Below, piece after piece: positions 12,751 to 24,678 of a DNA stretch of 64,000 nucleotides. Both the position numbers and the translations under genes were made by a program. The notes beneath the pieces were generated by a model. It made no database searches and was not told where the DNA came from. It was given only the letters and a program-made list of their open reading frames with translations. Source of the stretch: Acephala macrosclerotiorum (taxonomy: Eukaryota > Ascomycota > Leotiomycetes > Helotiales > Mollisiaceae); the NCBI GenBank assembly GCA_014904845.1, contig MU119230.1, positions 124,001-188,000 of the forward strand. Reading direction: 5' to 3'. How positions within the stretch are numbered: the first letter of the stretch is position 1; the number at the start of each line of letters is the position of its first letter.

Positions 12751-13657
12751 CGTCTCTGCCTTGGAATCAGCTTGAGGTGCTTGGATGTGGGGTGATAGCA
12801 GACAATTGAGTGTACTCTGCCTGAATTGAAACCACTTAAAGTTTCGAATCTGCAAGATGAATGGATGTCGAATGCAGGCACACAGACCGAAGGTTGACTT
12901 TGACAAAGCAGAACAGAGAAAAGATGAGAGGTTCGGAAGAAAAGAAGGTGCTGATGGAGGGATGAGGTACAGCCTTGTCGCCCTAGACGCTGCCTGAACC
13001 GACGGGGATGCATGCCGTGCATTGATAATGGTGCTTACCCGCTAGCCATGCGCCCGCCCCTTGGTTCCTATGAAACACTTTCAATAGTTTCGTCCCTTTG
13101 ATCGTTCGTTTGCCATAAGAACGGGTGATCACTGTCTTGTCTGAACTTTACGTCAAAAGAGGCACCGAAAGCAGCCGTCTGGAACGAACGGGTGTGCCAC
13201 CAAGCACATCATCATGGCCCCATCTATTGGAGCAGAAGCAGCACAACATTCACACAAGATTTTAACACTGTTGATATTTGATGTGGTATATGAATATGCA
13301 CAGACACATGCAACATTCGATGCTTGATTAGCCACATGCTTGTCTTTCGTTGGTGCCTTAAATCCTAGTTTCAATGCTGTCTCTTAAGATACTTTCCCGC
13401 TTCCGTAGCTCCGCTCCATTTTAGTGTCCTCCTGCCCATTGGTGAACAGGCGAGCCAGTTTCGCCGGGCTCCGATGACCCCACGCAAGATGTAAACTTTC
13501 AAGCTTTCCCCGGCCAAGCACATGACCAGCCTCTCCCCTCTACCACGTTGAGATATCGACTCCTAATATCCTGTGTTGGAGATATCGAGGCTCTTTCATG
13601 GCCATACTGACGGCGGACAAGTTCTGGGATTAAGAAAATCCAAGCCAGGGCGACAAT
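12751..13657. other. Divergent promoter region between the StuA-like gene and SRP72
   Basis: A 907-bp region with no protein-coding signal I trust. It should hold the StuA-like leader and both promoters. The frame upstream of the StuA-like ATG stays open without an in-frame ATG, so the start at 12750 is the first methionine available. Confidence 0.5.
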
Positions 13658-15669
13658 ATGGCGTCCAATCCCACAGCTACACTCACTTCCCTCCTGCGGA
13701 GCTCAACGATCGAAGACCACGATGAAGTCCTTAAGGCCGCCAATACTGTTTTGAAAACGAAGAAGAATGATCCCGATGCATTACATACTCGAGTTGTAGC
13801 CTTGCTGAAGCTGGACCGGTTCGACGACGCGCTTCGAGCTCTCGATGATGGCGGAGACAAGCTGGCAGAGCGCTGCGTTCTCGAGAAGGCATATGCGCTG
13901 TACAAGACTGGGAAGCTTGCAGAAGCAGAGGAGCTAGCACAAGGAGCAAAAAAGAGGGGTCTGCAACATGTTGCTGCGCAAGTGGCATACCGTGCAGAGA
14001 AGTTCGAGGATGCTGCCCGCATTTACAAAGAATTGAGCGCACACCAAGGTCCGATTGAAGGAGAGGAGAACGATTTGAGAATCAATAGCTCGGCGGCAGA
14101 TGCACAATTGGAATGGCAGGGAAGTGGGGATAAGGTCGAACAGAGTAGGAAGAAGCCATCAAGAGAGGATCTGGAGGCTTTCGAGACATCCTATAATGCT
14201 GCTTGTGGATGCATTGCTCGTGGAGACTTAGGCGCAGGCAGTGTATTGCTGAAGAGAGCTAGAGATCTCTGCGAAGCATTAGACGAACTGAGTGATGAGG
14301 AGAAGAGGGCAGAAGTGCTGCCAATCATGGTACAGCAAGCCTACGTTTTCACCAAGCTTGGGAAGTTGGAAGAGGCCGAGGCATTCTACAAAATGATCAA
14401 TATCGCTGAGTATGACATTTTCTCGTTTTGAAAGGCGTGACTGACAAAACCAGTGTTCCGGAACCACCATCTCGAGTGATTGCTCAAAATAATGCTCTGG
14501 CGTCATCTACTGTCAACGAGAACCCCTATATCACACAACGTATCTTCGACTCTGTCCCGAAACTATCTCACGGAGAGAAGTTTTTCAAACATCAATCTAG
14601 CATCTTGAAACTCAACAAATATGCTATTGATATACAATCACAGAAGTACTCCGGAGTCGCATATTCGACCGCGTCTGTCATCTCAAAGTCTCCCGCGCCA
14701 ACTATCTCGCCATATGTCAACACTCTATCTGTCATAAATGCAGCAGCCCATGCAAACAACGAGTCTGGGAAAGCCAGTCTCAAGGCCATCTTACCTCTTC
14801 TCGAGAAACGACCAAACGACGTTGGCCTGATCCTTGTGATCATCCAACTCTACATTTTGACCAATAACCCCGGACCTGCCATCAACCTCCTAGAGACATT
14901 CTTCAAGCGCCTAGAAGAATCAACCGCACCACAAGACCAAGACGTCCGCTTCGCGCCCGGCCTCGTTGCCGTTCTCATCTCTCTCTACCGCGTCTCCGGT
15001 CGTAAAGCACCCATACGAACCGAATTGGCGAAAGCAGCAACTCACTGGCGTCGGAAGTCTAAACCCTCAGTCTCCCTCCTCCGCGCAGCAGGTACCGCCC
15101 TCCTCGAATCCTCCAACCCAGAAGACCTCTCTACAGCAGGAGAAATCTTCACCAGTCTCCGCTCCCAAGATCCCAACGACCGCACCGCCATCGCTGGCTA
15201 CATCGCATCCTATGCCACGACCGACCTGTCAAAAGTTTCATCCGAGCTCGACAAACTGACTCCCGTCTCTCGACTCGTCTCCGGAATCGATGCCGAAGCA
15301 TTAGAAGAAGCCGGCATTCCAACGTTCACTCCAGCCGTACCAGCGAGCAAGAAACGCGCCGCCGATACCGAGACGCAAAAACCTGCTCAGGAGCCTAAGA
15401 AACGTAAGATCAAGAAATCGAAGATGCCCAAGGATTTCGAGGAGGGGAAGAAGATGGATCCTGAACGATGGCTTCCACTGAGGGATCGAAGTAGTTATCG
15501 ACCGAAAGGCAAGAAGGGGAAGAAGAAGGCGAATGATTTGACTCAAGGTGGAGTAGTGAAGGAAGAAGAGAGCTTGGAGTTAGCGGGTGGAGCTGGGACT
15601 GTCAAGGTTGAGAAGACGCAGGGTGGTGGAGGGGGTGGGAAGGCGAAGAAGAAGAAGGGGAAGAAATGA
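13658..15669 (+). CDS. SRP72: Signal recognition particle subunit SRP72
   Basis: Exons 13658-14409 and 14454-15669 (44-nt intron, phase 2, CTGAC branch) give 655 aa. The N-terminal two-thirds is alpha-helical with TPR-like pairs (for example LEKAYALYKTGKLAEAEELA and QAYVFTKLGKLEEAEAFY). The C-terminus carries the SRP72 RNA-binding signature KMPKDFEEG..DPERWLPLRDRSSYR followed by a lysine-rich tail, which binds the 7SL/SRP RNA. SRP72 pairs with SRP68 in the cytosolic particle that targets nascent secretory proteins to the ER. The intron is very short but restores frame exactly. The gene converges with the GH78 gene. An SRP receptor subunit gene lies about 31 kb to the right. Confidence 0.95.
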
Positions 15670-16466
15670 GTGAAGAGATGATGTTTTGTGGACTGTGAAA
15701 GGATGCGGTTAGCATAGCATTGGTAGCATTTGCTGGTAGGAGGCATGAAATGATAGCAAGCAATGCTATTTCAGCAATATCTGTTGTTTTTATCCACGAC
15801 TGTCTCGATGCCAAAACCACATCTACCAGCCTGCATCAAAAGCCATCTCCCCTTTCAGTTCTCCGTACGGATGCCAGCATTCGCTTCGCTACGGCCGTAC
15901 ACACCTCGCCGCCGGAGAGATTCGCCTATCGGGGCCCAATCAAACTCACGATCTGAGGTGTTTGTTGCACATCAGCACTTTTCAAGGGTCGCAATCTCAA
16001 TCTAGGGATGGATTTATAGACTAATGCGGCACTAGATCATCGGGTTCTTCTTGACGGAGTCGGAAGGTGCTCCGGTGGAAGCGTTCCCCCTTTTCTTGAC
16101 CAAATTTTTTTTGGTGGGGGGTGGGAGGGGGGAGGGGTTGGAGGGGAATATCTTGCTCAATGTCCTTCGCACTCTCAAATCAAAGTCATATAACAAACAG
16201 AACGCACCTTCAGGCAATGTCTCGATCGGGTTTCTCCGACTCAAGCCCGCCTCTCCAAGCCCTTCATCCGCTCACATTTCCAGTCGTCCGAGCTTGGTAT
16301 GAAACTATTTCTGGAAGCTATGACGATTGTTTTGAGGTCCAAAAGCAAGTCCGAACAGTCAAAAGCATCTACATTATGCTGCAAAGTGCCGCATATGGTA
16401 ATTCAACACTACCAAACCCGCTCCTGATAAAGTCTGCGACACACCACCTCAAAACAACAAAATCCA
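15670..16466. other. Intergenic region between converging SRP72 and GH78 genes
   Basis: About 800 bp of 3' flanks. It contains a strongly G-rich tract (16116-16146, listed separately). A long plus-strand open frame starting here runs antisense into the GH78 gene and is treated as a shadow. Confidence 0.5.
16116..16146 (+). other. G-rich tract with G-quadruplex potential
   Basis: After a run of eight T, the plus strand carries at least four G-runs of 3-6 separated by 1-4 nt spacers within 31 bp. This satisfies the usual quadruplex pattern (G3+N1-7)x4. It lies about 320 bp beyond the GH78 stop codon, in the 3' flank of that gene (C-rich on its sense strand). Confidence 0.6.
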
Positions 16467-19146
16467 TTACACCCGATCCGGAATCTTATTCTCCACGCTC
16501 ACCCCCTGCGCATCCACAACCTCAACATGCGAGCTCACGCTTCCCCCGCTGTCGATCTTCCACCCCGCCTCAATCCAACCCCCACCCATCAGCGGTACCG
16601 TCCCATTTACCCACGTCAGCCCCAACCCCGTTGCAAGTTCCAACACAGGATCAAACACCCATCCATATTCCCCCGTCGCACTGTCCAATTCTCGTCGGAG
16701 ACCAAGCACATAATCACTTAAAATATAAGTCGGAGCTCCACCCCATGGATGACACAAAGAGGTAAAGATCCCAATCCCAGGTGAACCGTCGGGGTATTCA
16801 TATTCCCAAGGACAACCTGTGAAATACTGATTCTGGTTTAACATCTTTGGCCAATATACATCCAACAGATTTTTCAACACGGATACGATGATGGAAGAAG
16901 AGACGTTGTATTGCGTGTAAGCGAGGAAGAGTGATTCGAGCAGGAAACCTTGGACGTTGGGGGACAGTTGGGTGGTGGGACCGTTTGGGATGGAGGTTGA
17001 GTCTTTGTATCCGATTTGGTAGAAGAGGGAAGTGAGGGATTGGATGCTGAGGGTTGCTTGGGTGGAGTTTGCTATTCCGGCGCGGAGGGTGAATGCTGTT
17101 GCTAGGATCGACGTCTCGCTCAGATCATTCAATGCTGTGGCGTAGAAGCCGAGTGACGGATTCCAGAGTTGGGTATTGATTGCTTTGCTGAGATTTTCGT
17201 AGAGTGATGTGTAGTATGAAGCTGTGGTTGTGTCTTTGAGTGCTTGAGCTACGATGGCGAGTTGTTTTAGGGAAAGGGCGAACAGGGCGGTTGGTGCGGC
17301 GGCATTTTGGTAGCCTTGGGCTGTGAACCAGAAGGCAGAATTGTTGGCGAGGAGACCGGTTGAGGAGTCGAGGTATGTTGAGACTATTGCGTCGACGAGC
17401 AGTTTTGTCCCGCTCCAGTATTTGGATAGAAGGGCAGTGTCTGATGTTAGGGCAAAATAGTCACCAAGGGTGAGGAGGAAGAAAAGTTGGTAGTCGGTTT
17501 CGGAGTATTGAGATGGGTAATAGACGGATTGGTATTGAGGTCCGGATCCCATCGAATCTTGGATAGGGACTATGCCGGCTGCTGGTCCTGATGTGAATTG
17601 ATTTAGGAATTCGAATGAGATCATGCTTTGGATGAAATCGTATCGGCCGGTACTGGCCGCGAGCTCTCGGGCGGTGTGCACAAAATCTCCAATCCAGATT
17701 TCTCGGTCTCTTTTTGCTCCGTCCAAACATACAGCGTAGGCGTTAGAAGCTACCAAGTATTCTTCCAGGATATCCGTTGAGGTGAGTGAGTTGGTGTAGA
17801 GCACAGTGCTATCCTGCGCAACGACTTCGACATCCTTGATATATGCCGCCTGATCCATAAACGGGCCAAATCCCCACGAGCCCGTCGTGACGAGGTTTGT
17901 TCCACCAAAGCCTTCGTTTACATATGGCAGGAAAGTTGTGTAAGGAACAAAGGCAAATTGCGTGCCATTGACTGAAACGTTGTATCCTGACGGAGTAATA
18001 GTGGTACTAACACGATACCACTCATTCTCCGAAATTGGAAAAGGATTCGAATAGTATAGAGGCGGAGCAGACGACAGATAAAAGTTAACAATACTGAATC
18101 CGTAACTGGCAATAACGCTGTTCGGTTTAACGACAGTAGTATCTGTACTCAAAAGTTGAGGACTATCGCTAGTCAATACGAAGTATGCTCCGTATCCAGC
18201 ATTCGGGCCTGCAGCAACTCTCCAGCCAGTGCCACCTCTAGTGATCTTTGTAGAAAATGACATGGTGTAATCGCCATAGCTGAAACCCTTCGCAGAAGTG
18301 CCCGGATACTGTCCACGAATGAAAGCGCCGTCTTCGGAAATCTCCCAAGTCGAAGGTTGTGAGTTCGCCTCGACACAAGATGCCTGTACGGCACGAGCTC
18401 CAAGGCCCCAGAGGCCGTCATAGACATCGTTGGACGACGAGAATTTTCCGATGAGATTGTCTACAGGCTGTATATCAACTGAGGCTTTGAAACCAACATT
18501 GCTAACGGTGACCGAGGTGTTTGATAATAGCGTAATGGTTTGCCAGCGCTGCCCGCCTTGAATGAAGAATGATCCCGTCGTTCCGGTTGTGGTGATATTA
18601 AATGTCTCGGTACGAAATGAATTCATAAGACCATTAGCGTAGAGCCTAGAGGAATACATTAGCTTATGCTGGATTGAGCACGTCGAGGTGAAAGTACCAA
18701 GGTCCGTCTCCAGTATTCAAGTTTAATCCTTCGAATTGTTCAGAATATTTCAGTTCGATCTGTGCCGCAGGTCCCGCGAGGGAGGTGACTTCAAAATACG
18801 GAAATCCTGCAACGTCTGCTCCATAATCAAGAGTCAAAACTGGAGCTGAAGAGTCCAACGTCACTGCCTTTGCTGATAGAGGTTGGAGGCCATCAATAAT
18901 TGGCGCCGTTCCAACAGCGAAAGCTACTGGCGTATATGAAGTCTGGCTTCGAGCGTTAACTTCGTGTCCTGCAATGGCCTCTACTAAATTTGACAGGCCC
19001 AGACCCAACAAAATGACGCTTGGAAGAACATAATAGCTTGTGGGCGAGTTGTATATCATTGTCCACTCAAGAAATATTGTGCAGCCGACTGGGATGGCAA
19101 GTAGACCGAAACAAACTCGCCTCTTATATGTATCTTTGCTAGGCAT
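16467..19146 (-). CDS. Glycoside hydrolase family 78 alpha-L-rhamnosidase-like protein
   Basis: Exons 19146-18698 and 18645-16467 (52-nt intron, phase 2, GCTAATG branch) give 875 aa. The six-hairpin catalytic region carries CLDGAKRDREIWIGD, the stretch that holds the catalytic acidic residues in GH78, and the downstream HPWGGAPTY segment. An N-terminal beta region and an inserted concanavalin-like module (around GPFMDQAAYIKDVEV) precede it. Many NxS/T sites fit a secreted glycoprotein that removes terminal rhamnose from plant polysaccharides or flavonoid glycosides. The N-terminus is odd: two hydrophobic stretches. Starting at Met30 (ATG at 19059) would leave one clean signal peptide (YYVLPSVILLGLGLSNLVEA), which I consider the more likely true start. 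Activity on rhamnosides is inferred from family only. Confidence 0.9.
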
Positions 19147-20003
19147 TAGAAAGCAACGTTGCTTTGATGCATTACGAAATGAAAATTAACGAAAACACCT
19201 AAATACTTCTTCAAAGCTGTAAAATAAAATATGCGAAGGGTCTGTTTACCACGGATCATTCTGCGCAGAGTGGTCTCGGTGCAGTGTCAGACGACCAAGA
19301 CGACCTACCCTAACACATGCACAGCTCCAAAAACTTCAGGAACAGGAACAGAAACAGGAAGCTGGCTTGCACTAGCGTCACAAATAATTTGTACCTGGCT
19401 CGGAGACATGTGGCTCGGTTCGTGCTCCGCCGAATCTTCACCCCGCAGACCGGCAGTCCTCTTCTCCCATAGTGTGCGGGCTAATCATAACATGAACGCA
19501 GGCAAAGCCAGAATTTTCAGAAGATAGGGTAATTCTGCCCCCTCGGAATTATGTCCTTGATAGAGCTATGAGCCGCAGACGGGCCGACGCCTGGAGGGCG
19601 AGGCCATCAACAGGGTGAGGGATGCTCAACAAATACCAATAGAAGCATGAAGATACTTGGAAGACATGAAAACAACAAAGGCAGTCCTTATTCACGAGAC
19701 GAAAACAAGACCAAGATGCGGGGCTTCCAACCCATGCGCATCCGATGACTGTTGTTCCGATCTAGTGACTCGGCGCTTCCTGCAATATGTCGCCATCCCA
19801 TGACCTTAACCGCACGCTCAAGCATCACGAATGAGACCCCGCAACTGACTGAATCTGCTGAGCCTGCTCACGATTGATGCGAAAGAAACTGGAAATGCGA
19901 TACCAAAATCTTCAAGAAAGTAAACTTGCAAACGAACACTTTCGGTAGGTGCTCGAGCCCCTGTGCTGCCCGATTATGAAAATCCGAGCACAGCTAGATC
20001 CGC

Positions 20004-20465
20004 CTACTTAGATACAATCGCAAATCGAAGATCTAACTTCTCAAAATAATACGAAAACCCTTGCTTGCTTGCTAAGCTACGTCTCCATAATCTTTTCTCA
20101 AATACAGCGGAAAATGCACCTCTCATTCCGCATCTTCCCAGCGACCCCTTTGCGCCGTACCCAGAAGACTTCTTTAGACCTCGATTTGAGCTCTCAGAAT
20201 CCATCCAGCAAGTCTCAAAGAACTTCTTCGGAATGCTGACTAGGATATACTTCGCAGAGTCTATTTCCAATCCACAAAGGAATGAAGCCATCTGTAGTTT
20301 TATAGCTCGGAACCATTTCCTTGAAGATGATGTCAAAACTTGTCGTCCCGTCGGGTCCGCGTCTGGATTATATATAATAAGAGGTAGGTATTCGGTTTCC
20401 TTGACCTGAAGAATGAAGGCGACATATAGAGTGAGGGTGGCGAAAATCTGAGCTAAGATACACAT
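20004..20465 (-). CDS. Hypothetical protein, weak candidate
   Basis: An ATG-initiated frame of 153 codons. The N-terminus is hydrophobic (ILAQIFATLTLYVAFIL) and could be a signal peptide or anchor; the C-terminal half is basic. No family is recognised. The opposite strand is also open over most of this interval, which weakens the case. It may be random open sequence. Confidence 0.2.
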   Translation of the reverse strand: MCILAQIFATLTLYVAFILQVKETEYLPLIIYNPDADPTGRQVLTSSSRKWFRAIKLQMASFLCGLEIDSAKYILVSIPKKFFETCWMDSESSNRGLKKSSGYGAKGSLGRCGMRGAFSAVFEKRLWRRSLASKQGFSYYFEKLDLRFAIVSK

Positions 20466-23028
20466 TTCGTATGCACTCAGCCTCTCAAGATTACGTGGAC
20501 GGGCTGCTGAGTCAATGAGTGGTCTTTTTGATCCCGAGGTCGAGGCAGCTCAGGATCGAGGCAATTGAGACTCTAGCTGCCGCAGCTGGAGAAAGGAATC
20601 TTGCTAGGTGATAGAAAGTCAACGCACGACCAAAAGAGATTGCTCTGCGAGAAAGTTGACAGCGATGTCTGAAAGGGGTCAACTATACGAAATATAATAT
20701 CGAGGAAGGGCAATGAAGGTCAGCCTCCGGAAGACTCGGAATGTTTACTCTAGAGCGGAAATTCGAAGCCTAACTCCGACTCCGACGGCACTTCGAATCC
20801 TCTCAGATGGACATCGTATTCGCGTATGGTTTTGACACTTGCCAAGTGACGAGATTTGATCCAGAATGATTGAGGCTCCAACTCTGATCAATGCAAATTT
20901 GGGAGGGGACAGGTAGGCTTTGTCTGACCAAAAAAAATATCAGGCAATTCAAAGAGAAAACGATTGCGAAAGTACCATCTCTAGGATGGAGGTTATGAAG
21001 AGAAGGTAACGGCATTTATTAGAGAGACAAATACGAAGGACAAGATGGCCAATCCATGACTAACATGAAAACAGCACAACTTTCAAGGCAAAGCAAAGAG
21101 CTCCAAAGAAAGACGGGAGGAGAAATGTGAAACGTCTGCAAATAATGCTTCAAAAGCAAATCAAAGCCACATTCGCAATAAGCAAAGTGTAACCTCACAT
21201 TAAAACTGCTTCGTTCCCCTCCTCGCTTCACGGCCCCGGAAGTTTCTCCGTATGCCAAGACCACCTCATGAATCGCGATTTTAGCCTCACGCGACCAGCC
21301 CAAACCTTCTGAAAATCAAGGTATGGATCTTTGCCAAGGCAAACCATTTCCGAACTCAATGCAAGATTCGTGTACACGCAAAATGACGCAAGTGTACCTG
21401 ATGCTCGAACCCAAACAACCTGCTCACGAGATGGACATGCGACATCTGGAGAAGGAGGGAAGTTCATCCGGTCCAGCAGCAGATGAGGACGAGAGTACAA
21501 GAAAAACAACAGGCGAGTGCGATGATACGAACCGTACAGTACTCATACTAGTATATTGATCATGATATGGCATGAGAAGATGGTTTTCCCACCGGCTCGC
21601 TGGCACATGTAAGCACCGCACAGCTTTCTGCATCTGGCAGGACAGGAGATTTTGACGTTCCGGTTATCCGCCGATCGCTATCACCACCTCATCCATTCGC
21701 AGCCTTGTAGGTAAGAAGGAAAAGTTTCCAAGAACTCTCCTGAAAGGGTCATACAAAGTAAGAGTCTAACAATGCCTCCTTTCTCAACATCAAAATCTCA
21801 CAGCCTAAGAGAAAGCCTACCAGAAAACCATTCGGCGACCGACCAATCATCCTCTTATTCCAGTCTTCCAAGGAAGGCAGAGTCACTGGCAGATCTCGAG
21901 CCACTGAAAAAGCCAGCCGCGTTGCAATCCGATCCAAAACAAGCCAAAAGCTTGCCTTGAGACTTTTGGATTCTTTTGGTGGGACGAACCGCCGGAGGAG
22001 AGATCCGCTGGCAGATAGTGATTGGGAGGAGATATTTGCCAAGACGCCGTCAAATTGGGTGTGGGTGGCCATGTGGGTTGGCGAAGATTTTCAGGTCCTG
22101 GTGGCTTGAAGTCGTGTGGAAAATCACGGCATGGGCGTTGGTACCTTGGTTTGGGTGGAGAAGAAGTTGGATGCGAGCACGCGACCGTATTTTGGAGGAA
22201 CGAATACATCTGAAATGTGAAGGGTTTGAAATTTTTGAGGGAGAAGATAAAAATAAGATAAAACGCAGAAGGTACCGAGTACGGTCCATACCGCTCAGAT
22301 GAAAGAATTCCTGGGACCGAGCGATACGGTTGTTCAGCCGCTGCAGTGATGAGTGTGAGATGCACCGACCCACAGGACAACGTTGGCGGATGCTGGGGAC
22401 AGGGCAGATGGTGGGAGTGACGGCGCTTGGACTGCGATGTGCTTGATTGGGATGGATCGGATTCTTAAAATGCCCGCTTCGGGAGGGATCAGTTTGAGGT
22501 TTCGTCATCGAATTTTATTCGCGATTGCTGGAGTTGAATATCTTCACCACCATGACTAGCAAGTCATAGTCAACAATGCAAATAATGCAAAGAGGTTTCA
22601 GGAACGAGCTCATGGCTTAAAGCCACTTCTGATCGTCCGCATCTGGGGCTCTCCATAAAGTTAAAATAGTCGTGATGAGTCGGTCCCGACCATCAAACGC
22701 CCGCTAGCTGGATTTCGTCCTTGGTCGTCGTAAGCTTCTTAGGATGGAGTCTTCCACCCAATAATATCCTTCTCGGTGCTGCCCTCGTCAACCACCCATT
22801 GAGAAGTGTCTTAGCAATGGATCCCGCCATCTAAGAATAATTGGGGATCTTCGCTGCATGGGCCAGCCAAGAAATGCAAGCTGGATATTATCAGGACGGC
22901 TCCTTCTTGCTACCTTTCTTACGTGCCGTCTTTTCTCGGTGTCTCTTCGTAGATATACTTCTCTTTCTCCTTTCTACACCTCGTTGTCGCTATTTCTTCT
23001 CGTCGTCGACTTCGTGAGGCTGAACTCT

Positions 23029-23049
23029 AGGTTCCAGGTTCCAGGTTCC
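23029..23049 (+). repeat. Short tandem repeat, AGGTTCC x3
   Basis: Three exact copies of a 7-mer in the leader region of the PAP2 gene, about 280 bp upstream of its ATG. Probably slippage; no function inferred. Confidence 0.8.
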
Positions 23050-23330
23050 ACCCCCCAGTCGCGACTTCCCTGCGTCACGACCCCGAACCTCTTCGCCCGA
23101 ACTCCTCTTTCCACGTCAACCTAGCAAACTTATCTCCTGTTTAATATTCGTCATTCTTTTGAACATTCTTCTGACGACAACATACCAATATCTCTCTGCC
23201 AGGCTTTCCAAATTTTCCCTTGTCGGCCGGTACATTTTAAGCCATCAATACACTATACCATTCTGAGGGCTTACTTAGCGACGGGAGACTTACCTATTAT
23301 ACCCCCACGAACAAACGAGTCTCTCGCAAC

Positions 23331-24678
23331 ATGGCTTCTTTTCTCAATATCACAGTTCCTTATGAGGAGCCAGAATGGAACTCTGCTCCAGCCTGGAGAC
23401 TTCCGGGATGGGCGGAACCAGTTGTAAGCTTCACTTCTTGAAGCATGCGACAACACAAACTAACAGAACGTACAGATGGTCGCGAGCATATTAATCGGCT
23501 CCATGATAATGACAAGACGGCGAGGATACAAACTTTTCGGAAGAAGGATACAATACCAAGGTCTACTAGATGATGATCTCGACTCCGCCCGATCATCCGA
23601 CGACCTTCTAACAAGAGATTATATGGTAGCCAGCGACGACATTAGCGAAGAGTCGATGTCCACAATGAAGAACCCACCAAAGAAACGATCATGTTGCGGA
23701 ACAGTCATCTACACACCCAATTCATCTCGATTCGCAGACCATTTCCACAGCCGGATAATGCAGAAATTCCCTTTTTTAATGGAGATGTTTTACTGGATTA
23801 TCACTTATGCTTTCTATCGCTGTACTGCGATCACTGCACAAGCTATCTTCTCGAAGACAGGGATCTGGGAAGCAGCGCAGGATCATGGATTGGCAATTTT
23901 AGAGTTCGAGCAGTTTTCGTGGTTGAGCTTTTTGTGGCCGGTAAGGGAGCAGGAGGTGCAGCAGTGGTTTATGCATGGGCATCAGACGTTCTTGACTGTG
24001 CTCAATCGCTCGTATGCGCTGATCCATATCCCCGGAACCGTTGGGTATGTTTCCCCTCTCTCCCATGTTTCTTGGATAGTCGCTGATGTTCACAGATTCA
24101 TCGCTTGGTGGTACTACGTCGCACCATCATTCAACACCTTCGCCATCGTCCGCCGAACAATGACCCTCACGAACCTAATCGCCTTCTCCATCTTCATCCT
24201 CTACCCTTGCATGCCGCCCCGACTCCTCCCCCGCGAATACGGCTTCCTCGATTCCGTCGGACACAACAAAGCAGAGTCTGTCTGGATGAGCGGAAAATAT
24301 GTCAACTCCCTAGCCGCAATGCCTTCCATGCATTTCGGATATTCCTTCTGTATCGGCTGCACAATGTTCTACCACTCCGGACTCTTCCGCAAGACTCTCG
24401 AGCCAGGAGAGGCGAGAAAGTCTAAGCCATGGCAACTTTTCTATGCCTTATTCGCGGTTGCGTATCCGGCATGGATTTTGATCACCATCGTGGCGACGGC
24501 GAACCATTATTATCTTGATGCGTGTGTTGCGTTTGTGGCTATTACGGCGTTTTTGTGCAACCGGGTCTTTTTGGTATTTTTGCCGTTGGAGGATCTGCTG
24601 CTTTGGTGCTTAAGAATCGAGAAACCGATCTCTTCGACTGGAGATAGAGCGAAGAGGATTGCAGGCGTTAGATGCTGA
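23331..24678 (+). CDS. PAP2-superfamily integral membrane protein (Aur1/inositol-phosphotransferase-like)
   Basis: Exons 23331-23423, 23476-24044 and 24096-24678 (introns 52 and 51 nt) give 414 aa. Several membrane segments follow a short cytosolic N-terminus and an acidic loop (LLDDDLDSARSSDD). The phosphatase/phosphotransferase motifs are visible in the C-terminal half: AAMPSMHFGYSF (PSxH type) and TANHYYLDACVAF (HxxxD type), the same pattern as in fungal Aur1-like PAP2 proteins. The reaction is inferred to be lipid phosphate hydrolysis or phosphotransfer at a membrane; the substrate is unknown. Oddity: just before the stop codon another frame opens and continues about 70 codons with a hydrophilic, protein-like start (LDAEAKAEFEAK), so the C-terminus here may be shifted relative to relatives. 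Confidence 0.87.

Larger units (their letters stand above)
19147..23330. other. Long gene-poor region
   Basis: About 4.2 kb between the GH78 gene and the PAP2 gene. It has scattered open frames on both strands but none with recognisable domains. Two weak candidates are a 153-codon minus frame (20004-20465, listed separately) and overlapping open frames on both strands near 21750-22110. A C/T-rich leader precedes the PAP2 gene at about 22900-23330. Confidence 0.5.

Noticed and set aside
16121..16765. Long plus-strand open frame (about 214 codons)
   Set aside because: It runs antisense over the 3' end of the well-supported GH78 gene and is Ser/Pro-rich in the manner of a shadow frame.
21749..22110. 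Overlapping open frames on both strands with protein-like stretches
   Set aside because: I could not decide between strands, and no splice-consistent gene or known domain emerged.
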